From assembly GCF_017876095.1 (NCBI RefSeq), contig NZ_JAGINM010000005.1, positions 310,001 to 374,000 on the forward strand: DNA of 64,000 bases. Reading direction: 5' to 3'. The stretch is from Azospirillum agricola (GTDB lineage Bacteria > Pseudomonadota > Alphaproteobacteria > Azospirillales > Azospirillaceae). This document shows positions 1 to 9,527 of the stretch, piece by piece; positions within the stretch are counted from its first letter, which is position 1; every line of letters begins with the position of its first letter. Under the pieces are notes generated by a model. The model saw nothing but the letters and a program-made list of their open reading frames with translations, was not told the DNA's origin and made no database searches. The translations under genes were made by a program, and so were the position numbers.

Positions 1-1
1 C

Positions 2-103
2 GCGATCGGCGAGGCGATCGCCCACCTGAACCACCTGATCCGGCGCGGCGATCTGGCGCGGGAGGCCGGCCCGGACGGGATCGACCTCTACCGGCGGCGC
101 TGA
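2..103 (+). CDS. C-terminal fragment of a CDS, possibly an MBL-fold hydrolase (5' end outside window)
   Basis: An open frame enters from the left edge and ends at a TGA at 101-103, leaving 33 residues. The peptide AIGEAIAHLNHLIRRGDLAR looks like the recognition part of a winged-helix domain that closes some metallo-beta-lactamase-fold hydrolases, where an Ala/Gly-rich helix is followed by a phrase such as HLNxLxxRGxL. That family assignment rests on memory of the pattern in a very short stretch, so it is tentative. The gene runs toward the next, oppositely oriented gene, with only 7 bases between their stop codons. Confidence 0.45.
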   Translation, partial: AIGEAIAHLNHLIRRGDLAREAGPDGIDLYRRR

Positions 104-110
104 GGCGAGG

Positions 111-320
111 TCACGATTCGGTGACGATCTCGAACTGCTGGGCGTCGAGCAGGGCGGAAACCGACAGCGTCTTCAGCGTCTTGGGATCGTCCGACCGCTT
201 CAACTGGGCGTGCTGCGTGCCCATGCCGTCCTTGCGGATGGCGATCACCTCCCAGAAACCGCCGCTGGGTCCCAGCTTGCGGTAAACCTGACCTTCGACG
301 ACCTCGCGCTTCCTGCGCAT
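111..320 (-). CDS. Small conserved-looking protein of unknown function, 69 aa
   Basis: I do not recognise a named family. The 69-residue product is basic at its N-terminus (MRRKREVVEG) and then reads like one small beta-rich domain (GQVYRKLGPSGGFWEVIAIR), with no signal peptide or membrane segment, so it is probably cytoplasmic. I chose the ATG at 318-320 because GGAGAGG sits a few bases upstream. The longer open frame reaching to 545 would have to read through a strong terminator-like structure at 366-443. The gene converges on the partial gene at the left edge. Confidence 0.6.
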   Translation of the reverse strand: MRRKREVVEGQVYRKLGPSGGFWEVIAIRKDGMGTQHAQLKRSDDPKTLKTLSVSALLDAQQFEIVTES

Positions 321-365
321 ATCCACCTCTCCCCAACCGACCCCCGGGCCATCCCGGGGACCATC

Positions 366-443
366 AAAAAAAATAGGGGGCGTCCGGCACGGGCGTGTCC
401 GGGCCGCCGCTCCCTGGCGGCCATTGAAGCACAAAACACCCCC
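366..443 (-). ncRNA. Candidate structured RNA or attenuator ending in a T8 tract
   Basis: Read on the minus strand, GGGGGTGT (443-436) pairs with ACGCCCCC (383-376), with one G-U pair. This closes over two inner hairpins: GGCCGCC/GGCGGCC (422-416 with 408-402) and CCGG-A-CAC/GTG-CCGG (about 402-384). The closing stem is followed by TA and eight T residues (373-366). The shape is a branched element ending in an intrinsic terminator, 46 bases before the start of the 69-residue gene. It could be a leader attenuator for that gene or the 3' end of a small RNA. No promoter was identified. Confidence 0.35.
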
Positions 444-585
444 GGCGTGGCGAGTGTCCGTTCGGTGACAGTGTGGCCGGTCCGGCGGCGGATCATGCCG
501 CAGCGCAGCATCGGCCGGGGCACCCCCGATGACCCGATGTCGCACCCCGTCTCAAGGCTGGAACAAAACCCGCCGACGTGGGTTC

Positions 586-846
586 ATGGAGGTTATGAAG
601 ACCGACCTCGACGTGCTTGTCTTCGCGACCCGCCTGGTGGATGAACTGGGCGAGGCCGCGGTCCGAATCAGCCGGGTTCGCCTTGTCGAACTCACGGCTG
701 CCAACCACATCCACGCCGCCGCCTTCTGGCGCGACGTGATGCGCGTGGCCGAACGGCTGCTGAGCGAACGATGCGGCGGCCGAATGCCGGCCGCGCTGGC
801 GGCGGCGCAGACCGGCGCCGTGCGGGTCGACCGGCCCATTCCCTGA
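586..846 (+). CDS. Hypothetical protein, about 86 aa
   Basis: I do not recognise this protein. It is a short, mainly helical, soluble-looking product with no signal peptide; a typical stretch is DLDVLVFATRLVDELGEAAV. Two ATG codons compete, at 586 and 595. A GGAGG at 588-592 lies only 2 bases before the second, which is too close for a normal ribosome site, so the first is used here with low certainty. It is convergent with the downstream ABC binding-protein gene, and the two share the hairpin at 880-911. Confidence 0.5.
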   Translation: MEVMKTDLDVLVFATRLVDELGEAAVRISRVRLVELTAANHIHAAAFWRDVMRVAERLLSERCGGRMPAALAAAQTGAVRVDRPIP

Positions 847-879
847 CGGAACCGTCCGTCGAAAACCCACCCGACGGAA

Positions 880-911
880 AAAGGGTCCGGCAATCGCTTG
901 CCGGACCCTTT
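880..911 (-). terminator. Intrinsic terminator between convergent genes
   Basis: A perfect 14-bp stem, AAAGGGTCCGGCAA with TTGCCGGACCCTTT, has a TCGC loop. On the minus strand it is followed by TTCC after the run of T residues in the stem, so it best serves the binding-protein gene ending at 938. It probably also stops the plus-strand gene ending at 846. Confidence 0.75.
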
Positions 912-937
912 CCTCTAGGCGATCGGCCGGATGGCGA

Positions 938-2038
938 TCACTTGACCTCGGCGTACTGGCCGTTGCTCCACTTGTACCAGACATAGGCCGGCGAGGTGAC
1001 GTCGCCCTTGGCGTCGAAGCCGATCTTGCCGATGACGGTGTCGTAGTTGCCCTTGCGCAGCACCTCGGCGACCTTGGCCGCGTCGGTCGAGTTGGCCGTC
1101 TTCACCGCGTCGGCCCAGATCTGGAGCGCGGCGTAGGTGTACAGCGTGTAGCCTTCCGGCTCGTAGCCGGCCTTGCGGAACTTTTCGACGACCGCCTTGG
1201 CGTCCGGCTTCTCGCGCGGATCCGGGCCGAAGGTCATCATGGTGTTCTCGCCGGCGGCGCCGGTGATGGCCCAGTACTCGTTCGTCACCAGCGCGTCGCC
1301 GGAGATGATGACGGCGTTCAGGCCCTGGTCCTTCATCTGACGGGCGATCAGGCCCGCCTCGGTGTGGTAGCCGCCGATGTAGATGGCCTCGACGGCCGCC
1401 TGCTTCAGCTTCGACACCAGGGCGGAATAGTCCTTCTCGCCGGCCGTGTAGGCTTCGTAGATGGTTTCCTTCTGGCCGCCGGCGTTCAGCGCCTTCTGCG
1501 TCTCGTCGGCGAGGCCCTTACCGTAGGCCGACTTGTCGTGCAGGATGGCGATGTTCTTGCCCTTGTACTTCTCCAGCAGATACTTGCCGGCGATCAGGCC
1601 CTGCTGGTCGTCGCGGCCGCAGACGCGGAAGACGTTCTTCAGGTTCTGCTCGGTCAGCTTCGGGTTGGTCGAGGCCGGGGAGATCTGGAGGATGCCCTCC
1701 TCGGCGTAGACCTGGCTGGCCGGGATCGAGGAACCCGAGCAGAAGTGACCGGCCACGAACTTCACGCCGGCCTTGGCGAGCTGGTTGGCCACGGCCACGG
1801 CCTGCTTCGGATCGCAGGCGTCGTCGCCGACCTCCAGCTTCAGCTTCTGACCCAGAACACCGCCGGCGGCGTTGATGTCCGCGACGGCCTGCTCTATGCC
1901 CTTCTTCATCTGCTCGCCGAAGGTGGCGTACTGGCCGGTGATCGGACCGGCGGTGGCCACCGCGATGTCGGCCTTGGCCGCCGTCGCGGAGAGCGCGGTC
2001 GCCGCAACGGCGGCGAGAAGGGACAGCTTGAGTTTCAT
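938..2038 (-). CDS. Branched-chain amino acid ABC transporter substrate-binding protein (LivJ/LivK type)
   Basis: The product is a 366-residue periplasmic binding protein of the Leu/Ile/Val (Peripla_BP_6) family. It delivers branched-chain amino acids or related solutes to the LivHMGF transporter. A cleavable signal peptide of about 23 residues (ending ATAAKA) precedes DIAVATAGPITGQYATFGEQ, the usual first strand and ligand loop. GDDACDPKQAV and HFCSGSSIPAS are typical of LivJ/LivK. The start at 2036-2038 is supported by GGGAGTAAG upstream and by the signal peptide; an upstream extension would bury it. The gene lies downstream of livHMGF in the same direction but is separated from the DUF6867-like gene by 195 bases, so it probably has its own promoter. 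The exact substrate cannot be read from sequence. Confidence 0.93.
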   Translation of the reverse strand: MKLKLSLLAAVAATALSATAAKADIAVATAGPITGQYATFGEQMKKGIEQAVADINAAGGVLGQKLKLEVGDDACDPKQAVAVANQLAKAGVKFVAGHFCSGSSIPASQVYAEEGILQISPASTNPKLTEQNLKNVFRVCGRDDQQGLIAGKYLLEKYKGKNIAILHDKSAYGKGLADETQKALNAGGQKETIYEAYTAGEKDYSALVSKLKQAAVEAIYIGGYHTEAGLIARQMKDQGLNAVIISGDALVTNEYWAITGAAGENTMMTFGPDPREKPDAKAVVEKFRKAGYEPEGYTLYTYAALQIWADAVKTANSTDAAKVAEVLRKGNYDTVIGKIGFDAKGDVTSPAYVWYKWSNGQYAEVK

Positions 2039-2233
2039 GGGTATTCTTACTCCCTGTTCGAAGAGTGATCCCTGTTGAGTCGTTTTCCCCCGGCCCGTCG
2101 GAGCGTGGCGCTCGGCTTGGCGCTCCGGTCCGGGCACGGCCGCCGGGTCCCCTCCGGCGGTGTTCATTTTACCATACTCCGGCCGGGGGCCGATGCGACA
2201 GTTTCGTCGGCGCCCCCAGCCGTTCGGCCTATC

Positions 2234-2593
2234 CTATTCCCCCAGATCCCCGCCGGCCCGCTCTCTCCAGGCGAAGGGCCCTGCGCGCTCGTAGAGCCAG
2301 GGGTACTGGTTGACCATGCGGCGTGCGATGGCGATGCGGTGGGCGGTGAGCGTGATGGCGCCGATGACGGCCGTGTGGACCAGGAAACCCCACACCGAGA
2401 GCAGCGGCTCGCCGAACAGCCCCCAGGCCAGGAAGCGGTCGCCCAGCCCGAGCAGCAGCGAATAGGCCACCGCCGCCGACGCCGGCTTCCACCCCTCCGC
2501 CAGCGTCTGCCCGGTCAGCACCCCGAAGCCGCCGAACACCACCACCGTCAGCCCGAGGAACACCGGAAGCGACGCGCCAAGCAGGTGCTCCAT
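2234..2593 (-). CDS. DUF6867-like small membrane protein of the liv operon
   Basis: The 119-residue product has about three hydrophobic segments (around residues 7-28, 39-52 and 66-84) and a conserved-looking tail QYPWLYERAGPFAW. I recall this arrangement, with a tyrosine/tryptophan-rich tail, from the DUF6867 proteins often found at the end of alphaproteobacterial liv operons; its role is unknown. Its ATG follows the livF stop by one base, so it is almost certainly translated from the liv message. A hairpin-rich but T-poor stretch follows (2100-2160). The family name is from memory and should be confirmed. Confidence 0.7.
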   Translation of the reverse strand: MEHLLGASLPVFLGLTVVVFGGFGVLTGQTLAEGWKPASAAVAYSLLLGLGDRFLAWGLFGEPLLSVWGFLVHTAVIGAITLTAHRIAIARRMVNQYPWLYERAGPFAWRERAGGDLGE

Positions 2594-2594
2594 C

Positions 2595-3311
2595 TCAGTG
2601 CCCCCCTTCCAGATAGGCCGCCCGCACCTCCGGGTCGGCCAGAAGCTGCGCCCCCGACCCGGTCATCGTGATCCTGCCGTTCACCATCACATAGCCCCGG
2701 TGCGCCAGCTTCAGCGCGTGGAACGCGTTCTGCTCCACCATGAACACCGTCATCTTCTGCTCTTCGTTGATCGCCTTGATCACCTGGAAGATCTGCTTGA
2801 CGATCAGCGGCGCCAGACCCAGCGACGGCTCGTCCAGCAGCAGCAGACGCGGCTGGCTCATCAGCGCCCGGCCGATCGCCAGCATCTGCTGCTCGCCCCC
2901 CGACATCGTGCCCGCCCGCTGGTGGATGCGCTCCTTCAGCCGCGGGAACAGCGTCAGCACCCGCTCCAGCTCCGTCTCGAAGCTGCCCGGCTTCGCCACG
3001 ATCGAGCCCATCTGGAGATTCTCCAGCACGCTCATCCGCGGGAAAATCCGTCTCCCTTCGGGCGACTGGGCGATGCCGCGCCGCACGATCTCGTGCGTCG
3101 GCAGGTCGGTGATGTCCTCGCCCTCGAAGATCACCCGGCCCTGGCGCGCCCGCGGGCTGCCGCACAAGGTCATCAGCAGCGTCGACTTGCCCGCCCCGTT
3201 CGCCCCGATCAGCGAGACGATCTCGCCCGACCCGATCTCCAGGTCGATGCCCTTCAGCGCCTCGATGGCCCCGTAGAAGGTGTGCACCCCCGACACTTTC
3301 AGCATGCTCAT
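2595..3311 (-). CDS. livF: Branched-chain amino acid ABC transporter ATP-binding protein LivF
   Basis: This 238-residue ATPase is one of the two that drive Liv-type import. Walker A is GANGAGKST (about 36-44), the signature is MSGGEQQ (about 136-142) and Walker B is LLLLDEPS (about 157-163), followed by LGLAPLIVKQIF, which is diagnostic of LivF. Length is typical. The start codon is 4 bases after the livG stop, consistent with one polycistronic message livH-livM-livG-livF plus a DUF6867-like gene. MSML and MLKV are alternative starts two codons apart. Confidence 0.97.
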   Translation of the reverse strand: MSMLKVSGVHTFYGAIEALKGIDLEIGSGEIVSLIGANGAGKSTLLMTLCGSPRARQGRVIFEGEDITDLPTHEIVRRGIAQSPEGRRIFPRMSVLENLQMGSIVAKPGSFETELERVLTLFPRLKERIHQRAGTMSGGEQQMLAIGRALMSQPRLLLLDEPSLGLAPLIVKQIFQVIKAINEEQKMTVFMVEQNAFHALKLAHRGYVMVNGRITMTGSGAQLLADPEVRAAYLEGGH

Positions 3312-3315
3312 CGCC

Positions 3316-4214
3316 TCACGCCCCCTTCTGGACGGGGTTGGCCACCGCGTCGGGCAGGTCGGCCGCCACCTCCGGCGGCAGATCGGAATCCTCGTCCTCG
3401 CCCAGATAGGCGCGGATCACCGCCGGGTCGTTCCTCACGAAGGCCGGGTCGCCGTCGGAGATCTTCCGCCCATAATCCAGCACCACCACATGGTCGGAGA
3501 TGCGCATCACCACGCTCATGTCATGCTCGATCAGCAGCACCCCCATCCGGTGCCCGCCCGGCGTCCGGGTGTCGCGGATGAAGGTCAGGATTTCCGCCAG
3601 CTCCGCCGACTCGCGCGGGTTCAGGCCCGCCGCCGGCTCGTCCAGGCACAGCAGCACCGGCTCGGTGCACATGGCGCGCGCGATCTCCAGCCGGCGCTGC
3701 GCCCCGTAGGGCAGGTTGCCCGCCTCCCAGTCGGCGAACTCGGTCAGCCGCACCCGCTCCAGCCAGTATTTCGCCAGATCCAGCGCCTCGCGCTCCGCCG
3801 CCCGGTAGCCGGGCAAGCCCAGCAGCCCGGCGATCGCGAAGCCCGAGGCGTCCATCAGCTTGTTGTGCTGGGCGACGATCAGGTTCTCCAGCACGCTCAT
3901 CCCGCCGAACAGCCGGATGTTCTGGAAGGTGCGCGCCACGCCGGCCTGCTGGGCGATGCGGTAGCCGGCCATGCGCTCCAGCAGGAACTCCCGCCCGTCG
4001 GCGTGGCGCAGCGTCAGCCGCCCCACGGTCGGCGTGTAGAAGCCGGTGACGCAGTTGAACAGCGTCGTCTTGCCGGCCCCGTTCGGCCCGATCAGCGCGG
4101 TGATCTCGCCGGCCCGCGCCTCGAAGGAGACGTCGTTGTTGGCGACCAGGCCGCCGAAGCGCATGGTCAGGTGCTCGACCGTCAGCAGCGGCTTCTCGTT
4201 CGTCGTCACGGCGT

Positions 4215-4218
<4 letters not shown>
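3316..4218 (-). CDS. livG: Branched-chain amino acid ABC transporter ATP-binding protein LivG
   Basis: This 300-residue ATPase pairs with LivF. Walker A is GPNGAGKT (about 44-51). The signature reads [14 protein letters not shown], the LivG-specific variant of the usual LSGGQ. Walker B is [13 protein letters not shown], with the LivG-type insertion before it. I chose [10 protein letters not shown] as the start because its ATG overlaps the livM stop in an ATGA. The C-terminal tail beyond the LivG core ([18 protein letters not shown]) is acidic and longer than in many homologues. The first part of the longer open frame (to 4305) overlaps livM and is not used. Confidence 0.96.
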
Positions 4219-5702
<1,484 letters not shown>

Positions 5703-5707
5703 GGGGC

Positions 5708-6613
<906 letters not shown>

Positions 6614-6710
6614 GGCGTCACCCCACCTTCAGCGTGTCGCGAGGCGGGGCGCGGCGACGCGGGCACACACGGCACACCGATCACGCAACAGCAGCCCCCT
6701 GATCTGACCC

Positions 6711-6735
6711 GGCCCATCTATCGGATTGATGGACC
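6711..6735. promoter_or_regulatory. Dyad in the livH upstream region, candidate operator
   Basis: The sequence GGCCCATCTATCGGATTGAT continues to GGACC, giving an inverted repeat of about 11 bp per arm with two mismatches. It sits about 100-120 bases before livH. On the plus strand it is followed by ACATTTTTT, so it could instead be a terminator for a plus-strand transcript. No regulator can be named. Confidence 0.3.
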
Positions 6736-6906
6736 AACATTTTTTGTGATGCCGGAAGGCGACCCCACCCCGTTCCGGCGGGATGGGAGCCCGGCAAGGC
6801 CGGCTGTTCCGGTAGTATCAGCCCCGTGGATTTTTGCAAGACAGATTTGTGTTGTTCGCATGTGTCCGGGATGGCCGCCTCCCGGATTCCCGGTCCGGAA
6901 ACGCCG

Positions 6907-6938
6907 AAGGCCCCACCCGCCGGAGCGGATGGGGCCTT
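6907..6938 (-). terminator. Hairpin downstream of the exported Ala/Lys-rich protein gene
   Basis: AAGGCCCCA and TGGGGCCTT form a 9-bp perfect stem around a 14-base GC-rich loop. It lies 30 bases beyond the stop of the minus-strand gene ending at 6968. The T tract is short, so termination strength is uncertain. Confidence 0.5.
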
Positions 6939-6967
6939 CCTCGTTCACGGCGCCGGAGGCGTGCGCG

Positions 6968-7771
6968 TCAGCGGGCGGCGACGGTCTGCTTGGCCGGGGC
7001 GGCGGCGACCTTGGGCTTCGCCGGAGCCTTGGCCGGGGCCTTCGCCTTGGCCTTGGCGGGGGCCGCCTTGGCCGGCGCGCGGCTGGGCGCCGCCTGGGCG
7101 ACGGCGTAGCCGCTGTCGGGGCCGCTGACCACCTGCACGTCGCACAGCGGCTTGCTGGCGAGGTGCATCAGGCCGGCGTTCTTCTCGTCGGAGGTCAGGG
7201 TGCGCAGATCGTCGGCGTTCAGATCCTGCGCCGCCTTCGAGCGGTCGACGAAGGTCTGGCAGTATTGCGGGATGCCGATGGTCGCGGCGCGCCGGCTGAT
7301 CTCGTTGGCCAGCTCGGTGCGGAAGGTGTCGAACTTCGCGGTGCCGTTGCCGCCGGTCTTCTTGTAGTGACCGATCAGCGTGGCTTCCGAGCTCGACAGC
7401 AGCGCGCGGTTCTTGACCGAGAAATCCTGGTAGGTGCCGAAGGGGTTCTTTTCCGGCACGACCGATTTGCAGGTCAGCCCGACCACCATCATCTCGGTGT
7501 GCATGCGCATGAGCTGCTCGGCCGCGTGCTCGCTGCGGCTGTAGCAGGCGCCGGGCTTGGACGCGGAGGCCTTGGCGGCGGCCGGCTTGGACGCCACTGG
7601 CTTGGCGGCGGCCGACGTCTTGGCTGGCGTCGCGGCGCCGGCCGGAGCCGACAGGGCGAGCGGCGCGGCCAGCAGCGCGCCCAGCAGGGCGGTGCTGCCG
7701 AAAACGCGGCCAAGAACGCGGCCAAGAACGCGGGACGAGGGGCGAAGGGCGGCGCGCTGGCGACTCATCAT
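6968..7771 (-). CDS. Exported protein of unknown function with a Pro/Ala/Lys tail
   Basis: I do not recognise the family. The 267-residue product begins with a basic stretch and a hydrophobic signal-like segment (GSTALLGALLAAPLALSAPA), so it is probably secreted to the periplasm. A low-complexity Ala/Lys region follows, then a conserved-looking central domain with four cysteines (at GACYSRSE, GLTCKSV, PQYCQTF and KPLCDVQV). The C-terminal tail is built of PAK/APAK units like histone H1 tails. MMSR at 7771 follows GGAGCAC; the second ATG is one codon later. A 12-base tandem repeat (7703-7726) encodes the VLGRVLGRV stretch near the N-terminus. Confidence 0.7.
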   Translation of the reverse strand: MMSRQRAALRPSSRVLGRVLGRVFGSTALLGALLAAPLALSAPAGAATPAKTSAAAKPVASKPAAAKASASKPGACYSRSEHAAEQLMRMHTEMMVVGLTCKSVVPEKNPFGTYQDFSVKNRALLSSSEATLIGHYKKTGGNGTAKFDTFRTELANEISRRAATIGIPQYCQTFVDRSKAAQDLNADDLRTLTSDEKNAGLMHLASKPLCDVQVVSGPDSGYAVAQAAPSRAPAKAAPAKAKAKAPAKAPAKPKVAAAPAKQTVAAR

Positions 7772-7988
7772 GTGCTCCGGTGGCGCGGTTCGTTTGGAAT
7801 CGAGGTGGGGGGACGAATGGGCTTCCCCCGGCCGTCCGGTCTTTCTACTGGAACGCCGGAACCGGTCAACCGGATTTGGCCGGCCCGTCGCTCTTTGTCC
7901 CAGACCGATGCCGGACTGCCATAGTTCCACGGGGCCGGCCCGGCCGGCCATCTTGAGTGTCGGGCGGTTCGGGGCTATTGCTGCACCC

Positions 7989-8909
7989 ATGACACGCATC
8001 GGCATCGATCTCGGCGGCACCAAGACCGAGGGCATCGTCCTCGACCGTCAGGGCAACACGCTCGCCCGGCGCCGGGTTCCGTCGGCCCGCGACGATTACG
8101 CCGGCACGCTCGCCACCATCGCCGGGCTGGTCGCGGCGCTCGAAAGCGAGACCGGCCGGCGATGCAGCGTCGGCATCGGGATTCCGGGGGCGATCTCCCC
8201 GGCCACCGGGCTGGTGAAGAACGCCAACTCCACCTGGATGATCGGCCGCCCGTTCGACCGCGACCTCGCCCGGGCGCTCGGCCGGCCGGTGCGGGTCGAG
8301 AACGACGCCAACTGCCTGGCGGTGTCGGAGGCGGCGGACGGCGCCGGGGCCGGCTGCGGCGTGGTCTTCGCCGCCATCCTCGGCACCGGCTGCGGCGCCG
8401 GGATCGTCGTGCATGGGCGCCCGCTGGCCGGCCGCAACGCCATCGGCGGCGAGTGGGGGCACAACCCCCTGCCCTGGCCGGCCGACGGCGAACGGCCGGG
8501 ACCCGCCTGCTATTGCGGGAAGCACGGCTGTCTGGAGAGCTTCGTCTCGGGTCCGGGCGTGACCCGCGACCACGCCGCCGCGACCGGCGAGACCCTGCCC
8601 GCCGACACCATCGTCGCGCGCGCCGCCGGCGGGGACAGTGCCTGCGCCGCCACCGTCGAGCGGCTGGTCGGCCGGCTGGGACGCGGGCTGGCCGGAGTGG
8701 TCAACCTGCTCGACCCCGACGTGATCGTGCTGGGCGGCGGGCTGTCCAACGCGGAGCCGCTCTACGACCGGCTGCCGGAGGCCATCGCCCGCTGGGCCTT
8801 CACCGACCGGCTGGACACGCCGGTGCGCCGCGCCGTGCACGGCGATTCCAGCGGCGTGCGCGGGGCGGCGTGGCTGTGGGGCCCGGACGAGCCTCCGGAC
8901 GCCGGCTGA
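7989..8909 (+). CDS. mak: ROK-family sugar kinase, Mak-type fructokinase
   Basis: The 306-residue ROK kinase phosphorylates a hexose with ATP; the closest remembered relative is the E. coli manno(fructo)kinase Mak. MTRIGIDLGGTKTEGIVLD is the phosphate-binding start. GIPGAISPATGLVKNANSTW, ENDANCLAVSEA and GTGCGAGIV match Mak almost word for word. The ROK zinc site appears as GEWGHNPLPW plus CYCGKHGCLESF. The end, HGDSSGVRGAAWLW, is also a Mak hallmark. It is divergent from the exported-protein gene at 7771 and stands alone. No clear ribosome site precedes the ATG, but the start is fixed by homology. Confidence 0.88.
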   Translation: MTRIGIDLGGTKTEGIVLDRQGNTLARRRVPSARDDYAGTLATIAGLVAALESETGRRCSVGIGIPGAISPATGLVKNANSTWMIGRPFDRDLARALGRPVRVENDANCLAVSEAADGAGAGCGVVFAAILGTGCGAGIVVHGRPLAGRNAIGGEWGHNPLPWPADGERPGPACYCGKHGCLESFVSGPGVTRDHAAATGETLPADTIVARAAGGDSACAATVERLVGRLGRGLAGVVNLLDPDVIVLGGGLSNAEPLYDRLPEAIARWAFTDRLDTPVRRAVHGDSSGVRGAAWLWGPDEPPDAG

Positions 8910-8945
8910 TGGCGGCGGCTTGACCGTCGCGTCTGGAGACGGGGC

Positions 8946-9335
8946 CTAGTCGCGCCGCGCCGTGCGCGGGGTCGCCGGCGGATCGGCGCTGCGCGGCGGG
9001 GCGGCGAGGATCGGCCGGCTCGGGTCGACCCTGGGCGGCGTCAGCGACTGGGTCGCCGAATAGGAGCGGGTCGTCGACTTCACGTCGGTGCCGTAGCGGG
9101 TCATGCCGGCGCGGCCCTGTCCGGGCTGCTGCTTCATCGAGCCCCAGTGCGAGGGACGCGCGCCGGGCACCGGCTGGGCCTGCTCCATGTTGCGCATGTA
9201 GGGGCCGGTCGGGACCATCTCGTCGTAGGTCCAGGGCTGGTATTCCTGCTTCTGCGCGTGGGCCGGGCCGGCGGCGAGCACCGACAGCGTCAGCAGGGCC
9301 GGGGCCAGAAAGGTTGCGGCGAGGGTGCGTTGCAT
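8946..9335 (-). CDS. Small exported protein of unknown function, 129 aa
   Basis: A signal peptide (MQRTLAATFLAPALLTLSVL, cleaved after AHA) leads into a hydrophilic, proline-, tyrosine- and methionine-rich mature part (QKQEYQPWTYDEMVPTGPYM). No domain is recognised and the mature part looks largely disordered, so it is probably periplasmic or surface-exposed. The ATG at 9333-9335 is chosen for the signal peptide. It is convergent with mak, with 36 bases between the stops. Confidence 0.6.
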   Translation of the reverse strand: MQRTLAATFLAPALLTLSVLAAGPAHAQKQEYQPWTYDEMVPTGPYMRNMEQAQPVPGARPSHWGSMKQQPGQGRAGMTRYGTDVKSTTRSYSATQSLTPPRVDPSRPILAAPPRSADPPATPRTARRD

Positions 9336-9527
9336 CGAACGGGCGCCTTTCGTCCGTTGTGATCCCGGTTTGATCCGGGCGCCACGGCCGGAACGACGCC
9401 CAGGAGGGCGGGTCCGGCGCATGGCGGGTCGGGACGGACATTGCGCCGCAGAGGCGGTCCGGCGTCCAGGGCGGAGGCGCGTTACCCAGCCTGGGGGAGG
9501 CCGTTCGCACGCCCCGCCACGGAAGAC

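Larger units (their letters stand above)
6614..6967. other. Intergenic control region of the liv operon, no gene
   Basis: These 354 bases separate livH from a gene in the same direction. They hold the dyad at 6711-6735, the A/T-rich run ACATTTTTTGTG at about 6737-6748, and the terminator-like hairpin at 6907-6938. No convincing open frame with a ribosome site is present on either strand. Confidence 0.6.
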
